Source: Antedon mediterranea (Eukaryota > Echinodermata > Crinoidea > Comatulida > Antedonidae). Taken from it: DNA of 64,000 nucleotides. Below are positions 38,501 through 46,932 of the stretch, in pieces; position 1 is the stretch's first letter, and every line of letters begins with the position of its first letter. Under the pieces are notes generated by a model. It was given only the letters and a program-made list of their open reading frames with translations, had not been told where the DNA came from and ran no database searches. The DNA lies in NCBI RefSeq assembly GCF_964355755.1, contig NC_092678.1, positions 4,932,922 to 4,996,921 of the forward strand, written 5' to 3'. The position numbers and the translations under genes were made by a program.

Positions 38501-39115
38501 GTTTGACTGAAACTAGAAACAGAAAGTAAACTTAATGCTGTCTTCAGTATCACAATGACCTTCAACAGCAAACTTTTTCTTTCTTTTATTTAATAACGAG
38601 AAAAAACAATCAAACTACAGTATTGTATTCGGTTCATCCTTCCTGTATTCAATTATACTAAATAAAATGCAAAGGCCTAGATTTAAAAACGAAAATACAT
38701 AGGCCCCTAGTGGGATACACATAGTATAATAATAAGTGGATGATGTCTAGCCTAGTAATTAGGCTGCCTGAATAATATATAATAAATCTAGGCCTACCAC
38801 TTCACTGAGTGAAATAACATTTTTTTCAGTCTATTATTAGTATTATATAAATAAAAACAAATACATATTATAAATATTCAATAACATCCAGGACTCTCCA
38901 GGATTGCACAAAAGGGTCAGGGTCGAATTGACCAAGAAGGGCAGTGGAATTGACACCGAGCAATCACAGCCCAATCAATTTTCTGTCAAAGGTATCACCA
39001 CCCTACCTCATACCGGGAGGACGGGCTGCAAAACGACTTTCTATTTTAATTAATACTCACCACGCGTATTTCCATCAAAATCTTGTAAAATCTCTTTTTC
39101 TTGTTTTCTATCCAT
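5284..39115 (-). CDS. SRGAP: SLIT-ROBO Rho GTPase-activating protein (srGAP), complete gene
   Basis: Nineteen coding exons join in phase into about 857 residues, against roughly 1,070-1,085 in human srGAP1/2. The ATG at 39113-39115 starts MDRKQEKEILQDFDGNTR, followed by the F-BAR opening EIRQRLTEQLKCLD. Approximate order: F-BAR and its helical extension 19-450, a short proline/basic linker 453-480, RhoGAP 480-690, a serine/proline-rich tail 691-857. srGAPs bend and bind membrane through F-BAR and switch off Rac/Cdc42 through RhoGAP, acting in cell protrusion and neuronal migration. No SH3 domain was found between RhoGAP and the tail. One invertebrate gene probably stands for the three vertebrate paralogues, so no paralogue number is given. 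It is divergent from FAM72. Exons are listed in the three block entries. Confidence 0.93.
8030..8150. promoter_or_regulatory. Candidate conserved non-coding element in srGAP intron
   Basis: A ~120 bp block stands out from the AT-rich intron by its even base composition and low repetition. It holds a G-rich run (GGCAGCGGCGGGGGGAGG at 8048-8065), an octamer-type site ATGCAAAT (8117-8124) and a non-repeated core ending in GATCCCTGTAGTCGTTC. No splice sites flank a convincing exon, and the open frames across it are short. The regulatory role is inference. Confidence 0.35.
8300..8446. mobile_element. MITE copy B (same family as 3007-3214)
   Basis: Left end AAAGATCTGTCTACACTATC and right end GATAGTGTAGACAGAGCTTT are inverted copies. 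The interior has a CCAAATATGG unit and a CCATATATGG. It sits in the srGAP intron next to exon 8468-8529. Confidence 0.9.
8668..10896 (-). CDS. SRGAP: srGAP exon block 2: linker and RhoGAP domain
   Basis: Exons in transcript order: 10787-10896, 10617-10677, 9643-9720, 9361-9501, 9058-9163, 8668-8886. They encode LFKGDLQKYIAASGQDIPVV, GLHHQGIFRVGGSQSEINDI (its arginine is the expected GAP arginine finger), INSVASVLKCYFRELPEPLF, LIEQLPDDIMIVMRYLFAF and SDENMMDSHNLAICFGPTLM. This is a complete RhoGAP fold with the catalytic arginine and the usual asparagine-containing helix, so the protein should be an active GAP. The last exon ends ATATAAG followed by GCAAGT, a GC donor; using it puts the next exon in phase. 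Confidence 0.93.
10970..11070 (+). mobile_element. Possible tRNA-derived SINE fragment
   Basis: CTGTAGCTCTATTGCTTGCT followed ~25 bp later by CTGGGTTCACATCTAAT resembles a pol III A box and B box at tRNA spacing. The acceptor stem does not fold well, so this is not a functional tRNA. It could be chance similarity. Confidence 0.3.
11292..39115 (-). CDS. SRGAP: srGAP exon block 1: N-terminus and F-BAR domain
   Basis: Exons in transcript order: 39061-39115, 31580-31760, 24574-24736, 20686-20748, 18083-18217, 16849-16977, 13049-13270, 12480-12620, 12233-12415, 11292-11376. Diagnostic stretches are IEFDYARALERLYDKF (31.6 kb), NTLLQLTRSQYRQHTIVSQV (24.6 kb), IGVHEELLKVMSQLQK (20.7 kb), TKARNDYILSIAASNSALRK (16.9 kb), CLDLGYVRSTRKTFGAFLTA then PPQTFHYQPHGGDE (13.1 kb). 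All fit the srGAP-type F-BAR, including its extension that ends in ENYYLD-KYKEFLRNTNIETRL. Several junctions are phase 0. The first intron is 7.3 kb and the second 6.8 kb. Confidence 0.92.
12000..12185. repeat. Tandem repeat, unit about ATATATCAACTCTTTGTATAG
   Basis: Six or so degenerate 35-40 bp units (…ATATCAACTCTTTGTATAGACATA…) lie in the srGAP intron just downstream (minus sense) of exon 12233-12415. Confidence 0.75.
12734..12850. mobile_element. MITE copy C, 5'-truncated
   Basis: The right end CTGATAGTGTAGACAGAGCT is intact. The left copy starts only at TATGTGACAAAAGATG, so its terminal ~20 bp are missing. The interior keeps CCAAATATGG and, inverted, CCATATTTGG. Confidence 0.85.
14439..14508 (+). 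repeat. Dispersed repeat fragment, copy 1
   Basis: TAGGAGTTTTATCAGATAAT…ATGACCACAGTGCTGATTTT recurs nearly unchanged at 55822-55882, with a short indel between the two halves. No terminal structure is visible; it is probably part of a longer mobile element. Confidence 0.75.
14580..14790. repeat. Tandem repeat with ATAATATGGTTATATTATTG
   Basis: Three to four diverged copies of a ~65 bp unit (…GGACATAATATGGTTATATTATTGTG…GTAGGATTTGTAT…) are visible in the srGAP intron. Confidence 0.7.
15300..15660. mobile_element. 361 bp inverted-repeat DNA element with TTA target duplication
   Basis: The left end GGGAGTTTCGCAACCTTACG and the right end (reverse complement AGAGGTTTCGCAATCTTATA) form ~45 bp imperfect terminal inverted repeats, both continuing into AACGAAAACGGATACGTCA-like sequence. 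TTA flanks the element on both sides (15297-15299 and 15661-15663). TTA/TAA duplications are typical of PIF/Harbinger MITEs. There is no coding capacity. Confidence 0.8.
16115..16215 (-). mobile_element. Possible LINE 3' end
   Basis: ATAATAATAATAACAATAAGCTTTATT followed by non-repeated sequence looks like a simple-repeat LINE tail in minus orientation. The fragment is short and has no open frame, so the call is weak. Confidence 0.3.
16586..16746. mobile_element. MITE copy D
   Basis: Inverted ends are CATGTCTACACTATCGAACT and AGTTTGATAGTGTAGACATT. The interior has CCATATTTGAG- and CCATATTCGGG-type units, so the CArG-like motifs are decayed here. Confidence 0.88.
17074..17256. mobile_element. 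Palindromic MITE (different family)
   Basis: CTAGCTTACCTGGATAAACC … AACAATAGCCCTTTTTTTCT is repeated inverted at the right end (AGAAAGGGCTATTGTTGGTT … TATCCAGGAAAGCTAG). The arms are ~60 bp and enclose ~65 bp; the whole would fold into one long hairpin. It lies 100 bp from srGAP exon 16849-16977. Confidence 0.85.
18218..20685. other. srGAP intron (2.5 kb)
   Basis: AT-rich, with poly-A-like runs and a CTGCAG-bearing tandem repeat (18990-19165). No exon or protein-like frame was found. Confidence 0.6.
18990..19165. repeat. Tandem repeat around CTGCAGTAATCTAAATT
   Basis: About three units of ~55 bp (GCAGTAATCTAAATTGCTGA … ATGTTTTCCTATAGTATTG) with point differences. Confidence 0.85.
21400..21680. 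repeat. Purine-rich tandem repeat (AAGAAATAAAAGAAGATGAA…)
   Basis: Four to five units of ~55-60 bp with AGATCAGCTTGAATCAAAGT and GATGATAAACTAAAAGAAG. It is strongly purine-biased on the plus strand and has no long open frame. Confidence 0.85.
22635..22820. repeat. Tandem repeat, three units of ~57 bp
   Basis: AATAATGTGCTGCAAATAGG … GCTGATGATGACCTATGACC recurs three times; the first units are nearly identical, and the last carries small deletions and an ATAAAGGC end. Confidence 0.9.
23309..23600 (+). mobile_element. LINE 3' fragment, L2/CR1-like, with (GATT)n tail
   Basis: The frame 23309-23530 encodes RELRSSHQVLLDIPRSKHSW then GDRTFSVAGPRLWNHLPLNI, a signature of the C-terminus of L2/CR1-clade reverse transcriptase proteins. 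After the stop come ~35 bp and a (GATT)n run, the simple-repeat 3' end used by this class. Everything upstream is missing, so this is a 5'-truncated dead copy. Confidence 0.85.
24930..25290 (-). mobile_element. SINE with 5S rRNA-derived head (SINE3-like)
   Basis: Read on the minus strand, 25290 to 25186 matches the 3' two-thirds of 5S rRNA: ATCACCGAAGTTAAGCGATG, TTGGGCCTGGTTAGAGCTTG and CTGGGAATAACGGGTGCTGT. This part includes the internal pol III promoter. It is followed by ~220 bp of unrelated body and an A-rich tail (AAATAAAATTAAAAAAATAA, plus-strand 24926-24960). Head, body and A-rich tail fit a 5S-headed SINE. The first ~30 nt of 5S are diverged or absent, so it is not a working rRNA gene. 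Frames across it are not genes. Confidence 0.8.
25186..25290 (-). pseudogene. 5S rRNA-like segment (SINE head)
   Basis: This is the rRNA-homologous part of the SINE at 24930-25290. The match runs from the CAGATCACCGAAG region to GGGTGCTGT and has several substitutions and small indels relative to animal 5S rRNA. Confidence 0.8.
26983..27902. mobile_element. 920 bp inverted-repeat DNA element, non-autonomous
   Basis: The ends are GGGCCTGTTTCTGCTG and CAGCAGAAACAGACCC, inverted copies with one mismatch. TAT flanks both sides (26980-26982 and 27903-27905), a 3-bp target duplication. Both subterminal zones are full of AATCGATTATT and AACCGATTA motifs, probably transposase-binding repeats. The centre is less AT-rich, but I saw no transposase frame. 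A PIF/Harbinger-like origin is a guess from the duplication length. Confidence 0.82.
27912..28520. repeat. Tandem array of palindromes (~42 bp unit)
   Basis: About eleven units of the form GAAATAAGTTAGGACTTATTTC plus CTCCTTGCATTATGTAAGAA; each unit core is itself an inverted repeat (GAAATAAGT-TAGG-ACTTATTTC). The array is interrupted by unrelated sequence at 27950-28075 and 28398-28425. It begins right beside the end of the 920 bp element. Confidence 0.93.
31761..39060. other. srGAP first intron (7.3 kb)
   Basis: It is mostly AT-rich, with CTGCAG-rich clusters (34560-34735), a possible LINE tail (37970-38135) and two stretches of more balanced composition (34900-35110 and 35510-35830). Neither stretch has exon-like splice sites in frame with srGAP, and the first coding exon joins the second directly in phase. 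Confidence 0.6.
37970..38135 (+). mobile_element. Probable LINE 3' UTR fragment
   Basis: TTTAATTTTACTTCGGATGC … TTAAAATTGTATTGTATTGG resembles the 3' end of a non-LTR retrotransposon with a short (TTGTA)n-type tail. No open frame remains. Confidence 0.35.
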
Positions 39116-39522
39116 TTATATCTATCACCTTCTGCACAAAATAAAAGTTTATGAAGATGTAGGCCTTATAAACGATATAAATAACTCCAGTGACACAGAC
39201 AGGGACTACTCGATGGTGCTGCGCTAGTCCGCTCTAAAGGTCGCCATTTTATTAAATGAATAGAAACTTCCGGGTTTGCATTATGGGTAAATTTAAAGGG
39301 ATAAACGTATGACGTTCATTGGTTACTTTTGTCTACCTAGACCAATCAATCAAGCCATTTTAAACAATTAGCCAATCAGATCAGTTCCTGTTCAAGAATC
39401 TCACATTAATATGCACGTGCGGTTGATTTAAAAATAAATAAGAAACCGACCGCAACAACGCGAGAGAGCTAGCTAGAAAACTCCACTTGAATTCAATATT
39501 ATACTTGGTTTAACATTTTAAA
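39116..39522. promoter_or_regulatory. Shared divergent promoter of srGAP (-) and FAM72 (+)
   Basis: The start codons are 407 bp apart and face away from each other, so both 5' UTRs and promoters lie here. Visible sites: GGTCGCCAT (39239-39247, YY1-like), CTTCCGG (~39268, ETS-like), three CCAAT boxes (ATTGG 39318-39322, CCAAT 39342-39346, CCAAT 39372-39376) and CACGTG (~39415, E-box). The three CCAAT boxes are 24 and 30 bp apart (start to start). Clustered NF-Y sites with no TATA box are typical of bidirectional and cell-cycle promoters; factor binding is inference. Confidence 0.75.
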
Positions 39523-40438
<916 letters not shown>

Positions 40439-41071
40439 AAAAATACTGCAATGAATTCACAGACACAACTCTAGATACAGTAAATTAATCTCGGTTCATT
40501 CTAGCAATTCATGAAAATATTTGTGAATAGAGAAACATTTGGCATGGCATGTCACTCCTATACTGGAACTGGAATCTAGTTACGAAAAAAAAACATGAAA
40601 GACAAAATATTTAATATAATGTTTTAATCTCCATTTTAGCAGCAGTGTACCTATTTTGGATAGTAAAAAATTAATATATTATTAAAAAAAATAAAATAAC
40701 CTAAGGATATTTATAATATGGCTAAAAAACATGATCCCACATGCAATATGTCGTTAGCTACAATTAAATCCATCCATTTATTTCAAACAGAAAACTTATT
40801 TGTTTCCTTACTGTATTTGTCAAATTTGGGATGATGGTATATAAGAAAATTAAAATTAAAAACAATTTTACAACTATTTTAAACAGTGAAAATGTATATA
40901 ATTTTAGAACATTAAATAAAATCTGGCAAGCTATTTTATTTATCTTTATTGCTTGTGAACTTTTAGGGTCGGAACTGCCAACACAGTCAAGGTGGATACA
41001 TATTTATACAACATCTAACTACAAATATACATCTAATGTAAAAATACATTTTAACTTATTTAAATAGACGG
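40439..41071. other. FAM72-RXYLT1 convergent intergenic region
   Basis: 633 bp of AT-rich sequence that must contain both 3' UTRs. The open frame 40831-41067 is low-complexity and is not credible as a gene. Confidence 0.6.
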
Positions 41072-43225
41072 TCACATAATTTTAGTCCAAGCAAATTTGT
41101 CTCTTAATACAGACAAGAAATGTTGATTTGTTTCTTGCTTAAACCATCGGTACCACTTCACAATTTCTTGTCTTTTTTGTACAACATCGTTTGCGTTTGC
41201 ATCCAAATTCTTTAAAATATCTGGAAGCTGATTCCAGTCTTTAATATAAATGAACGGCGCATTCATCTTACGAAGAAGTCGTAATGGACTATTCCCATTT
41301 CTATCGCATTCACCTTCTGTGACAGCGTCCTCAACGATTGGTATTGAGCCGTACGACATCGCTTCGTATAATCTATAGCATTCCGTGTTGACACCAACAG
41401 GATTGAGTGTGAAATCACTTGTAGCCAGACCTCTCTTATAAACATCTAAACTCTCCTTTGACTCGAGTGGTTCCCAGCTAATAGAGAAAAAAAATGTATA
41501 AAGCTCTGTCTATACTATCAAAAAAGTGTAATGTGCCCAAATATAGTAGCGATATGCTCAAATATGGTAGTGATGTGTCCATACATTGGCACATCATTTT
41601 GTCACATAAAGTTTAATAGTGTAGACAAAGTTTAAGATGACCTTATAGAGGGCTAAATTATTGCACAGTAGTTTAGTAACTGAAGAGATTCTTGAATACC
41701 TTGTTCGAGTTTTTATGAAACATTTGTCGTCAAGTCCAGCTCCCTCTAAACTATTCATCAACTTCTCTCGTGATGAACCTGGGTAAATTGTTCCTAAAAA
41801 ATTGCATACATATGGTCTGGATATATTTATTCTGATTGCTTCTTCCTGTACAACTGGGAAGCCTCTATACCTGCAGGATAAAAGATAAGATTGTTCACAT
41901 CAATTTGCATAGATTTGAGGACAGAATGGTTAATACAGAACACACTGAAAGGTAAACATACGTTGCAACACCAAGTGGCCATTGAAAGATGTTGTCATCA
42001 TTGACAATTTGCGTGTCATACGTGATAAACAAAGCCTTGACAAGTCCGCCATGTGTTGTTAGGTACTGAAGTATCCATTCATTGTTACACTGTTCATTCC
42101 CTAAAAGAACCACAGCTATGTTCTTTAAATTAGAATAATGTGGAAGGTAGTCAAGCCATGACCTCGCAAAGTCTATTTTTTCTTGCGTTCTCCCGTTTAA
42201 AACCAAAACAAGGTTTTCAACATCTTGGGGTACAGTTGACTGCACCACACCGGGTCCTGTACGAAATCTACAAAGGAAATTACAAATTTAAGCAAATTAA
42301 TTTGATGAATTTTACCGAAAAAAACCCACTTGTATAATAGAGAAATACTTAGCAGAAAATACTTACTGGAATTTCAACTCATCTTGAGTGAATGTACCAT
42401 ACATTGAGAGTCCTCCTAACTCGCTTTCTAGTTCACCCTTTAATATATGTTCCCACAAGTAAAGACCTAAAAAAGGTGAAAAATTTGCATTTTTAACATA
42501 TAAAAAAAAAAATGGAGGATTCTGTTGTGTCAATTGTAAAGAAAGTGTATACAGTCTTTAAAGGTTTTATACCAACATTGCAGTGTAACTTATTAATGCA
42601 ATGGCCAACATCTTTAAAAGGATTGTAAGTACTTACAAAGTAAGTAAATTAAGTAAACTTACTTATAGCAGCTTTCCCCCATATTTCCACGTTCTTTGTT
42701 CTTATAGAACTTGTTTCATTTCTGCTAGAGAAGTTGTTTGATATGTGATTGATTCTTTTGCCAAACAGTTTAGACCGGGGACTGGTAGTCTTCTTCAATG
42801 AGAGAAGATTTTGCTTTAAATCTTTATCTGAAGAAAATCATTCATATTATACATATAAATAAACACAAAATATTTTAGTAGTAGGGAGTGAGGGTTTGGG
42901 GGTAGAATGGGGTAAAAGATGTGCAAGAAAAACAGTCTAGGGATCAGGGGATCACGTAAGCCACGTACATATTAATTAAAATAAATTCCAAAATAATAAA
43001 TATTTTCTAGGCCTAACATTTCACACACTCACTCGCCTGCCCGAAGCGATCGGCTAACTTTGTTGCAGGACGAGCCGTCCTATTGGCCCAGCCTAGAAAT
43101 TCAGGTACCTATTACTCACCAGTTTCGCCATATCTTTGATCATATAACGCATACAAACTGTACAGACTAAAGAAACAATACACAAGGATGATAATTCCTC
43201 CAAATATAGTCAACGAACACTTCAT
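41072..43225 (-). CDS. RXYLT1: Ribitol-5-phosphate xylosyltransferase 1 (TMEM5), complete
   Basis: Exons in transcript order: 43120-43225 (ATG 43223-43225), 42663-42827, 42367-42466, 41962-42267, 41700-41870, 41072-41477 (stop TGA); all join in phase to 417 residues (human about 443). The N-terminus MKCSLTIFGGIIILVYCFFS is a type II signal anchor for the Golgi. The catalytic part carries VEIWGKAAI, LYLWEHILKGELE, NLVLVLNGRTQEKI, IAVVLLGNEQCNNEWILQYL, NIFQWPLGVATY, RPYVCNFLGTIYPGSSREKL, GVNTECYRLYEAMSYGSIPI. In mammals the enzyme moves xylose from UDP-xylose onto ribitol-5-phosphate of alpha-dystroglycan matriglycan. An inverted-repeat element sits in the last intron. It is head-to-head with THUMPD3. 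Confidence 0.95.
41500..41635. mobile_element. MITE copy E in RXYLT1 intron
   Basis: Inverted ends are AAGCTCTGTCTATACTATCA and TTAATAGTGTAGACAAAGTT. Two CCAAATATAG / CTCAAATATGG units lie inside, no longer perfect CArG boxes. It is 22 bp from the last RXYLT1 exon, on its upstream side. Confidence 0.9.
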
Positions 43226-43419
43226 TTTGTAAAAAATAATTGTCAAGGCCTATCATCACTCATGGAGGTCGCCATGTTTGTTTTGAATTAAATGTCAAAG
43301 GTTACATACACACATGGCATTCAGTGGGTTTTAAATTTTATGTGGTGCTGCACACTAGCTGCTGCATTTTGAAGCATAAAAACTGGGTTTACAACTTAAA
43401 TATTAACATTTTAACGAAA
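43226..43419. promoter_or_regulatory. Divergent promoter of RXYLT1 (-) and THUMPD3 (+)
   Basis: Only 194 bp separate the two start codons. GGTCGCCAT is present at 43267-43275, the same 9-mer as in the srGAP-FAM72 promoter. No TATA box is evident. The plus-strand frame stays open upstream of the THUMPD3 start to 43240, but I chose the ATG at 43420 because the conserved sequence begins just after it. Confidence 0.65.
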
Positions 43420-46194
43420 ATGGAAACTGGAGACAGTATAGTAGAAATAGGTGCAACTGTGCCAACTGGTTTTGAGTACCTAATTAAAGAAGAATGCAAA
43501 GAAAAACTGGAGAACGAAGCACAGTGTCGCAGAGGAAAAGTTTATTTTCCAATTAAATTTGAAGATTTGCACAAGGTTGTTTGTAATATTAAATACCAAT
43601 ATGATTCACTGAGGGAGGGAACTGATTAGTGCCTCCTTTTAAATGAGCGGCCCTAGAAACCATCATCAAGAACTGATGACGTTTCTTTTGTTGTATGTCA
43701 TCCTTTTTATTAATTACAATAATTTGTCTATCATAGGTTATCACATTAAGAGGAGTCGATAATGTTTTCATCGTTGCAAAGGAGATTGTTAAAGATGAAA
43801 GACTATTAGATGAAAAAGTAAGTTGCAATAATTAATGTCTTTTACTATTTCATTAACTAGGAATGTAAACAGGTACATAATTGTTGAATATTTCATATTT
43901 TATACATTTATTGTTTTCTTTGTTTTCCCTAGGAAGCAGCAATTAAGTTTCTTGTTAACTTTACTGAAGGATTCAACTGGTTGCCTGCTCTTAATGCCTG
44001 GCAATCATTTACTGGAACAAACTTTGACCTCACTCTCCCTGACCCAAACAACAGCAGCGAACAACGTAACCTTCCATCATTCCGTGTCACCTGCACAAGG
44101 TCGGGTCAGAGACACAAGTTTGGTTCACCAGATGGAGCTTGTCACATTGGTGGTAAAATAAACGATATGTACCATTGGCCCGTCAAGATGAAGAACTCGG
44201 ACTTGGATATTATGGTTGATATAACGGATGATAGCGTTATCTTTGGAATTGCTTTGACTAGAGCAAGTCTTCATAGAAGAAATATTACACACTTTGGGCC
44301 AACCACTCTGCGACCCACCGTGGCATATGGAATGCTAAGGTACCCCCTGTTGACATCCTTTTAAGTTCATGATAAATTGCCATTCCTCCTCAGGATTCTT
44401 GCATATTAACATGCATAAAAAAAAGGTCTGTAAATTAAATTGTGACATTTTTTTTGTCCATTGTAGGTTGGCAAATCCAAAACCTGGAGAGGTGGTGTGT
44501 GACCCAATGTGTGGAGGAGGATCCGTCACAATAGAGGTATCAATCATTACAATCTACAACTTACTACACACATCCAAGACATTTGATATTAATTATAACA
44601 TTGTGATGTTTTCCTAGGGTGCATGTTCATGGGCGTCAAACTATTTTGTGGCAGCAGACATCAATAAAGTTGGAACTGAGCGTGCAGTGGGAAACTTAAC
44701 AGATATGGCAGCCTCTCGCAAGATAGAGCAAGGAAAGTGAGTGTGACAGTTACGACAAGTTTTCTTTGTCATGATGAAAAGATCATTGCTAACATTTTAA
44801 ACATTGCAGATTAATTATCACCAAGCCAGTTACCCATCATTTACTAGTAATCAACTTTGTCTTCTTTTTTTCAGAGGTGCTCTTATGAATGATGTGTTGA
44901 GATGGGATGTGTGCAAATTGCCTTTGAAAACCAATTCTGTGGATGTTTTTATCTCAGATATGGTGAGACAAAAAAGAACATATCTCTAGCAATAATTTCT
45001 TTTTTTCTGTAATCAAAAGCAGTAATAGAATAAATAATTCTAGGAATATTAACACTATTTTTTGTTTTTATCTCTTTTTTAATGAACGCTACTGCACCAA
45101 CATCAGCCTTTTGGAAAGAGGTAGGTATAATCAGTGTACCATGTCCCGCATACCTGGCTTAGCCTATATATTGTGCCAGTTCTGCGGTACATTTCATTTC
45201 GAAACCTGAGCTGCACTGACGAGATCTAATAAGATCGAAACAGTACTGTCCAGATTACAGATTGTACAGATTGGATATATAAAAGCCCTAGTGGTCTAAT
45301 GGTTAGGACATCTGCATATCAAGCAGGCGGTCCGAGTTAGAGTCTCTGTTTGGGAGACTTTTTCTCATTCTCACAGATTTCCTCATCTTTATCGTTTCAA
45401 ATTAATTAATTAAATTTCAGTATATCACCGGGCGGTTTCGAACTAATGTTCATTGCCTAATGTGTTTATATATATATATAAACTTGCACTGAGCTAGTGT
45501 TGCCTGAAAGCTCTGCTAACCTTTCTGGCTGTTTTACTTTATTGTTTTGATTTAGCTTTTCGCTTTTTTTTTTGTATCTCCATTGAGATCCACCCACTGC
45601 ATTTTTTTCAGTAATTTGTCTTTGGATTTATATTTAAACTTGTAACTATACTTTTAAAGGAATTAATGCAACATTTTATTCAGTTAATGAATTCAATTAT
45701 TAGTTAAACTGCTCTGTTTAAATTATAGAATGGGCTCAAAATATAGAAACTGGCAGTTGTATGAACAGGGTCTGCGAGAGATGGCTAGAGTATGCCGACC
45801 AACGACAGGGAGGGCGGTGTTGCTTACGCAAGACAAGAAATGCATGCAGAAGGTAATAAAAAAAACATAATTTTTAAACTCTTGTGTTGCTATTCATCCG
45901 TTAAAACATATTTTTATATCGGTTTTTTTTCGCCTTCTTCAGACTTTGTATCAGTTTACTACAATGTGGCGTAAAAAAACTCAACTTTTTATAAACATGG
46001 GAGGTATGTCTGCTTGTGTATATTTACTCCAAAGATGCAAGGACAAGTTAAACCATGAAGATAGTTCTGAAAACACACCAATGGAGGAGAGTGGAGATGT
46101 AGCAGACGACAACATGGAGGAAAGTGGAGATGGAGCAGACGACAACATGGAGGAAAGTGGAGATGGAGCAGCAGATGACGAGGGTTTTAAATGA
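43420..46194 (+). CDS. THUMPD3: THUMPD3, tRNA (guanine-N2) methyltransferase, complete
   Basis: Nine exons: 43420-43575, 43737-43817, 43933-44339, 44467-44536, 44618-44736, 44875-44962, 45107-45120 (14 nt), 45729-45852, 45943-46194; in phase, 436 residues (human about 507). The start METGDSIVEIGATVPTGFEY matches THUMPD3. A THUMP-type RNA-binding part leads to LTRASLHRRNITHFGPTTLR, then the SAM-binding motif DPMCGGGSVTIE (~227-238), DINK, and the catalytic motif SDMPFGKRMGSKYRNW (~305), then RPTTGRAVLLTQDKKCMQK. With TRMT112 the human enzyme makes m2G at tRNA position 6. The C-terminus is an acidic repeat of MEESGDGADDN units. The donor after exon 1 (AAG|GTTGTT) is unusual but is supported by frame and homology. 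Confidence 0.94.
45286..45368 (+). pseudogene. tRNA-like / SINE sequence in THUMPD3 intron
   Basis: AGTGGTCTAATGGTTAGGAC is a good D-arm and A box. CTGC-ATATCAA-GCAG forms a 5-bp anticodon stem with apparent anticodon AUC. GGTCCGAGTTAGAGTC is a weak B box. The acceptor stem pairs poorly (GCCCTAG against TTTGGGA), so it is a decayed tRNA or the head of a tRNA-derived SINE rather than a working gene. Confidence 0.5.
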
Positions 46195-46932
46195 AACAAA
46201 ACAAAGATCATGGCATCAAGAGTATCGAAAGTGAAAGTTGATATCGTGTAAACAAAGTTGTGTTGTGAAAGATAATAAATACTACACAACTTGTGTGATA
46301 GGATAGAGGATGGATCATTTGTTTATAGTGCTTTACTATTACTATATTTTGTTTTGACATTGTACAAAATGTACTTAAAAAGTACTCTATTTAAAAATAA
46401 GTTGTTTAAGAAAACCGTTTGGCCAGATTATTTTGTATAACCAACCAACCTCCATGGAAAGTGAAACAAAAGAAACATTGAAACTTGATGTTGTACAAAT
46501 ATCATATTTCATTTGTAGGCAGTACTTATTAAAGAAAGTTGTTTTGAGAACACCGTTTATCTTATTTATTTCACAAACATTAAATATATATTAATTAATT
46601 AATCAAGGCTTTTAATAACAAGGTTTATATACTGTATTAAATCAACAATGGTATGGTATGCTTTCAAAACATAAATATACTGCAAAAAAATAAACAAGTT
46701 TACAAAATTAATACATGTATACAAACTGAATCAACTGTATAAAATAACTCATTAATATGCATAGACAATATGAATATGCATTAAAACAATATGAATATGC
46801 ATAGAGCAATATGAATATGCAAGAAAATTGATTAATTTTGTAATTAATGTGCGCAATAACATGCACTTTGCATACGAATTAATAATTTGCATTAATATAG
46901 GTGTACAATGTTACATTAATATTTTATGAAAC
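46195..46932. other. THUMPD3 / ANKRD26-like convergent intergenic region
   Basis: AATAAA at 46274-46279, 80 bp after the THUMPD3 stop, is a likely polyadenylation signal for that gene. CCAACCTCCATGGAAAGTGA near 46446 recurs near 47990. The rest is AT-rich. Confidence 0.55.

Noticed and set aside
43240-43419. Extension of the THUMPD3 frame upstream to an ATG near 43240
   Set aside because: The added residues are not conserved and would run almost into the RXYLT1 start; the ATG at 43420 matches the family start better.
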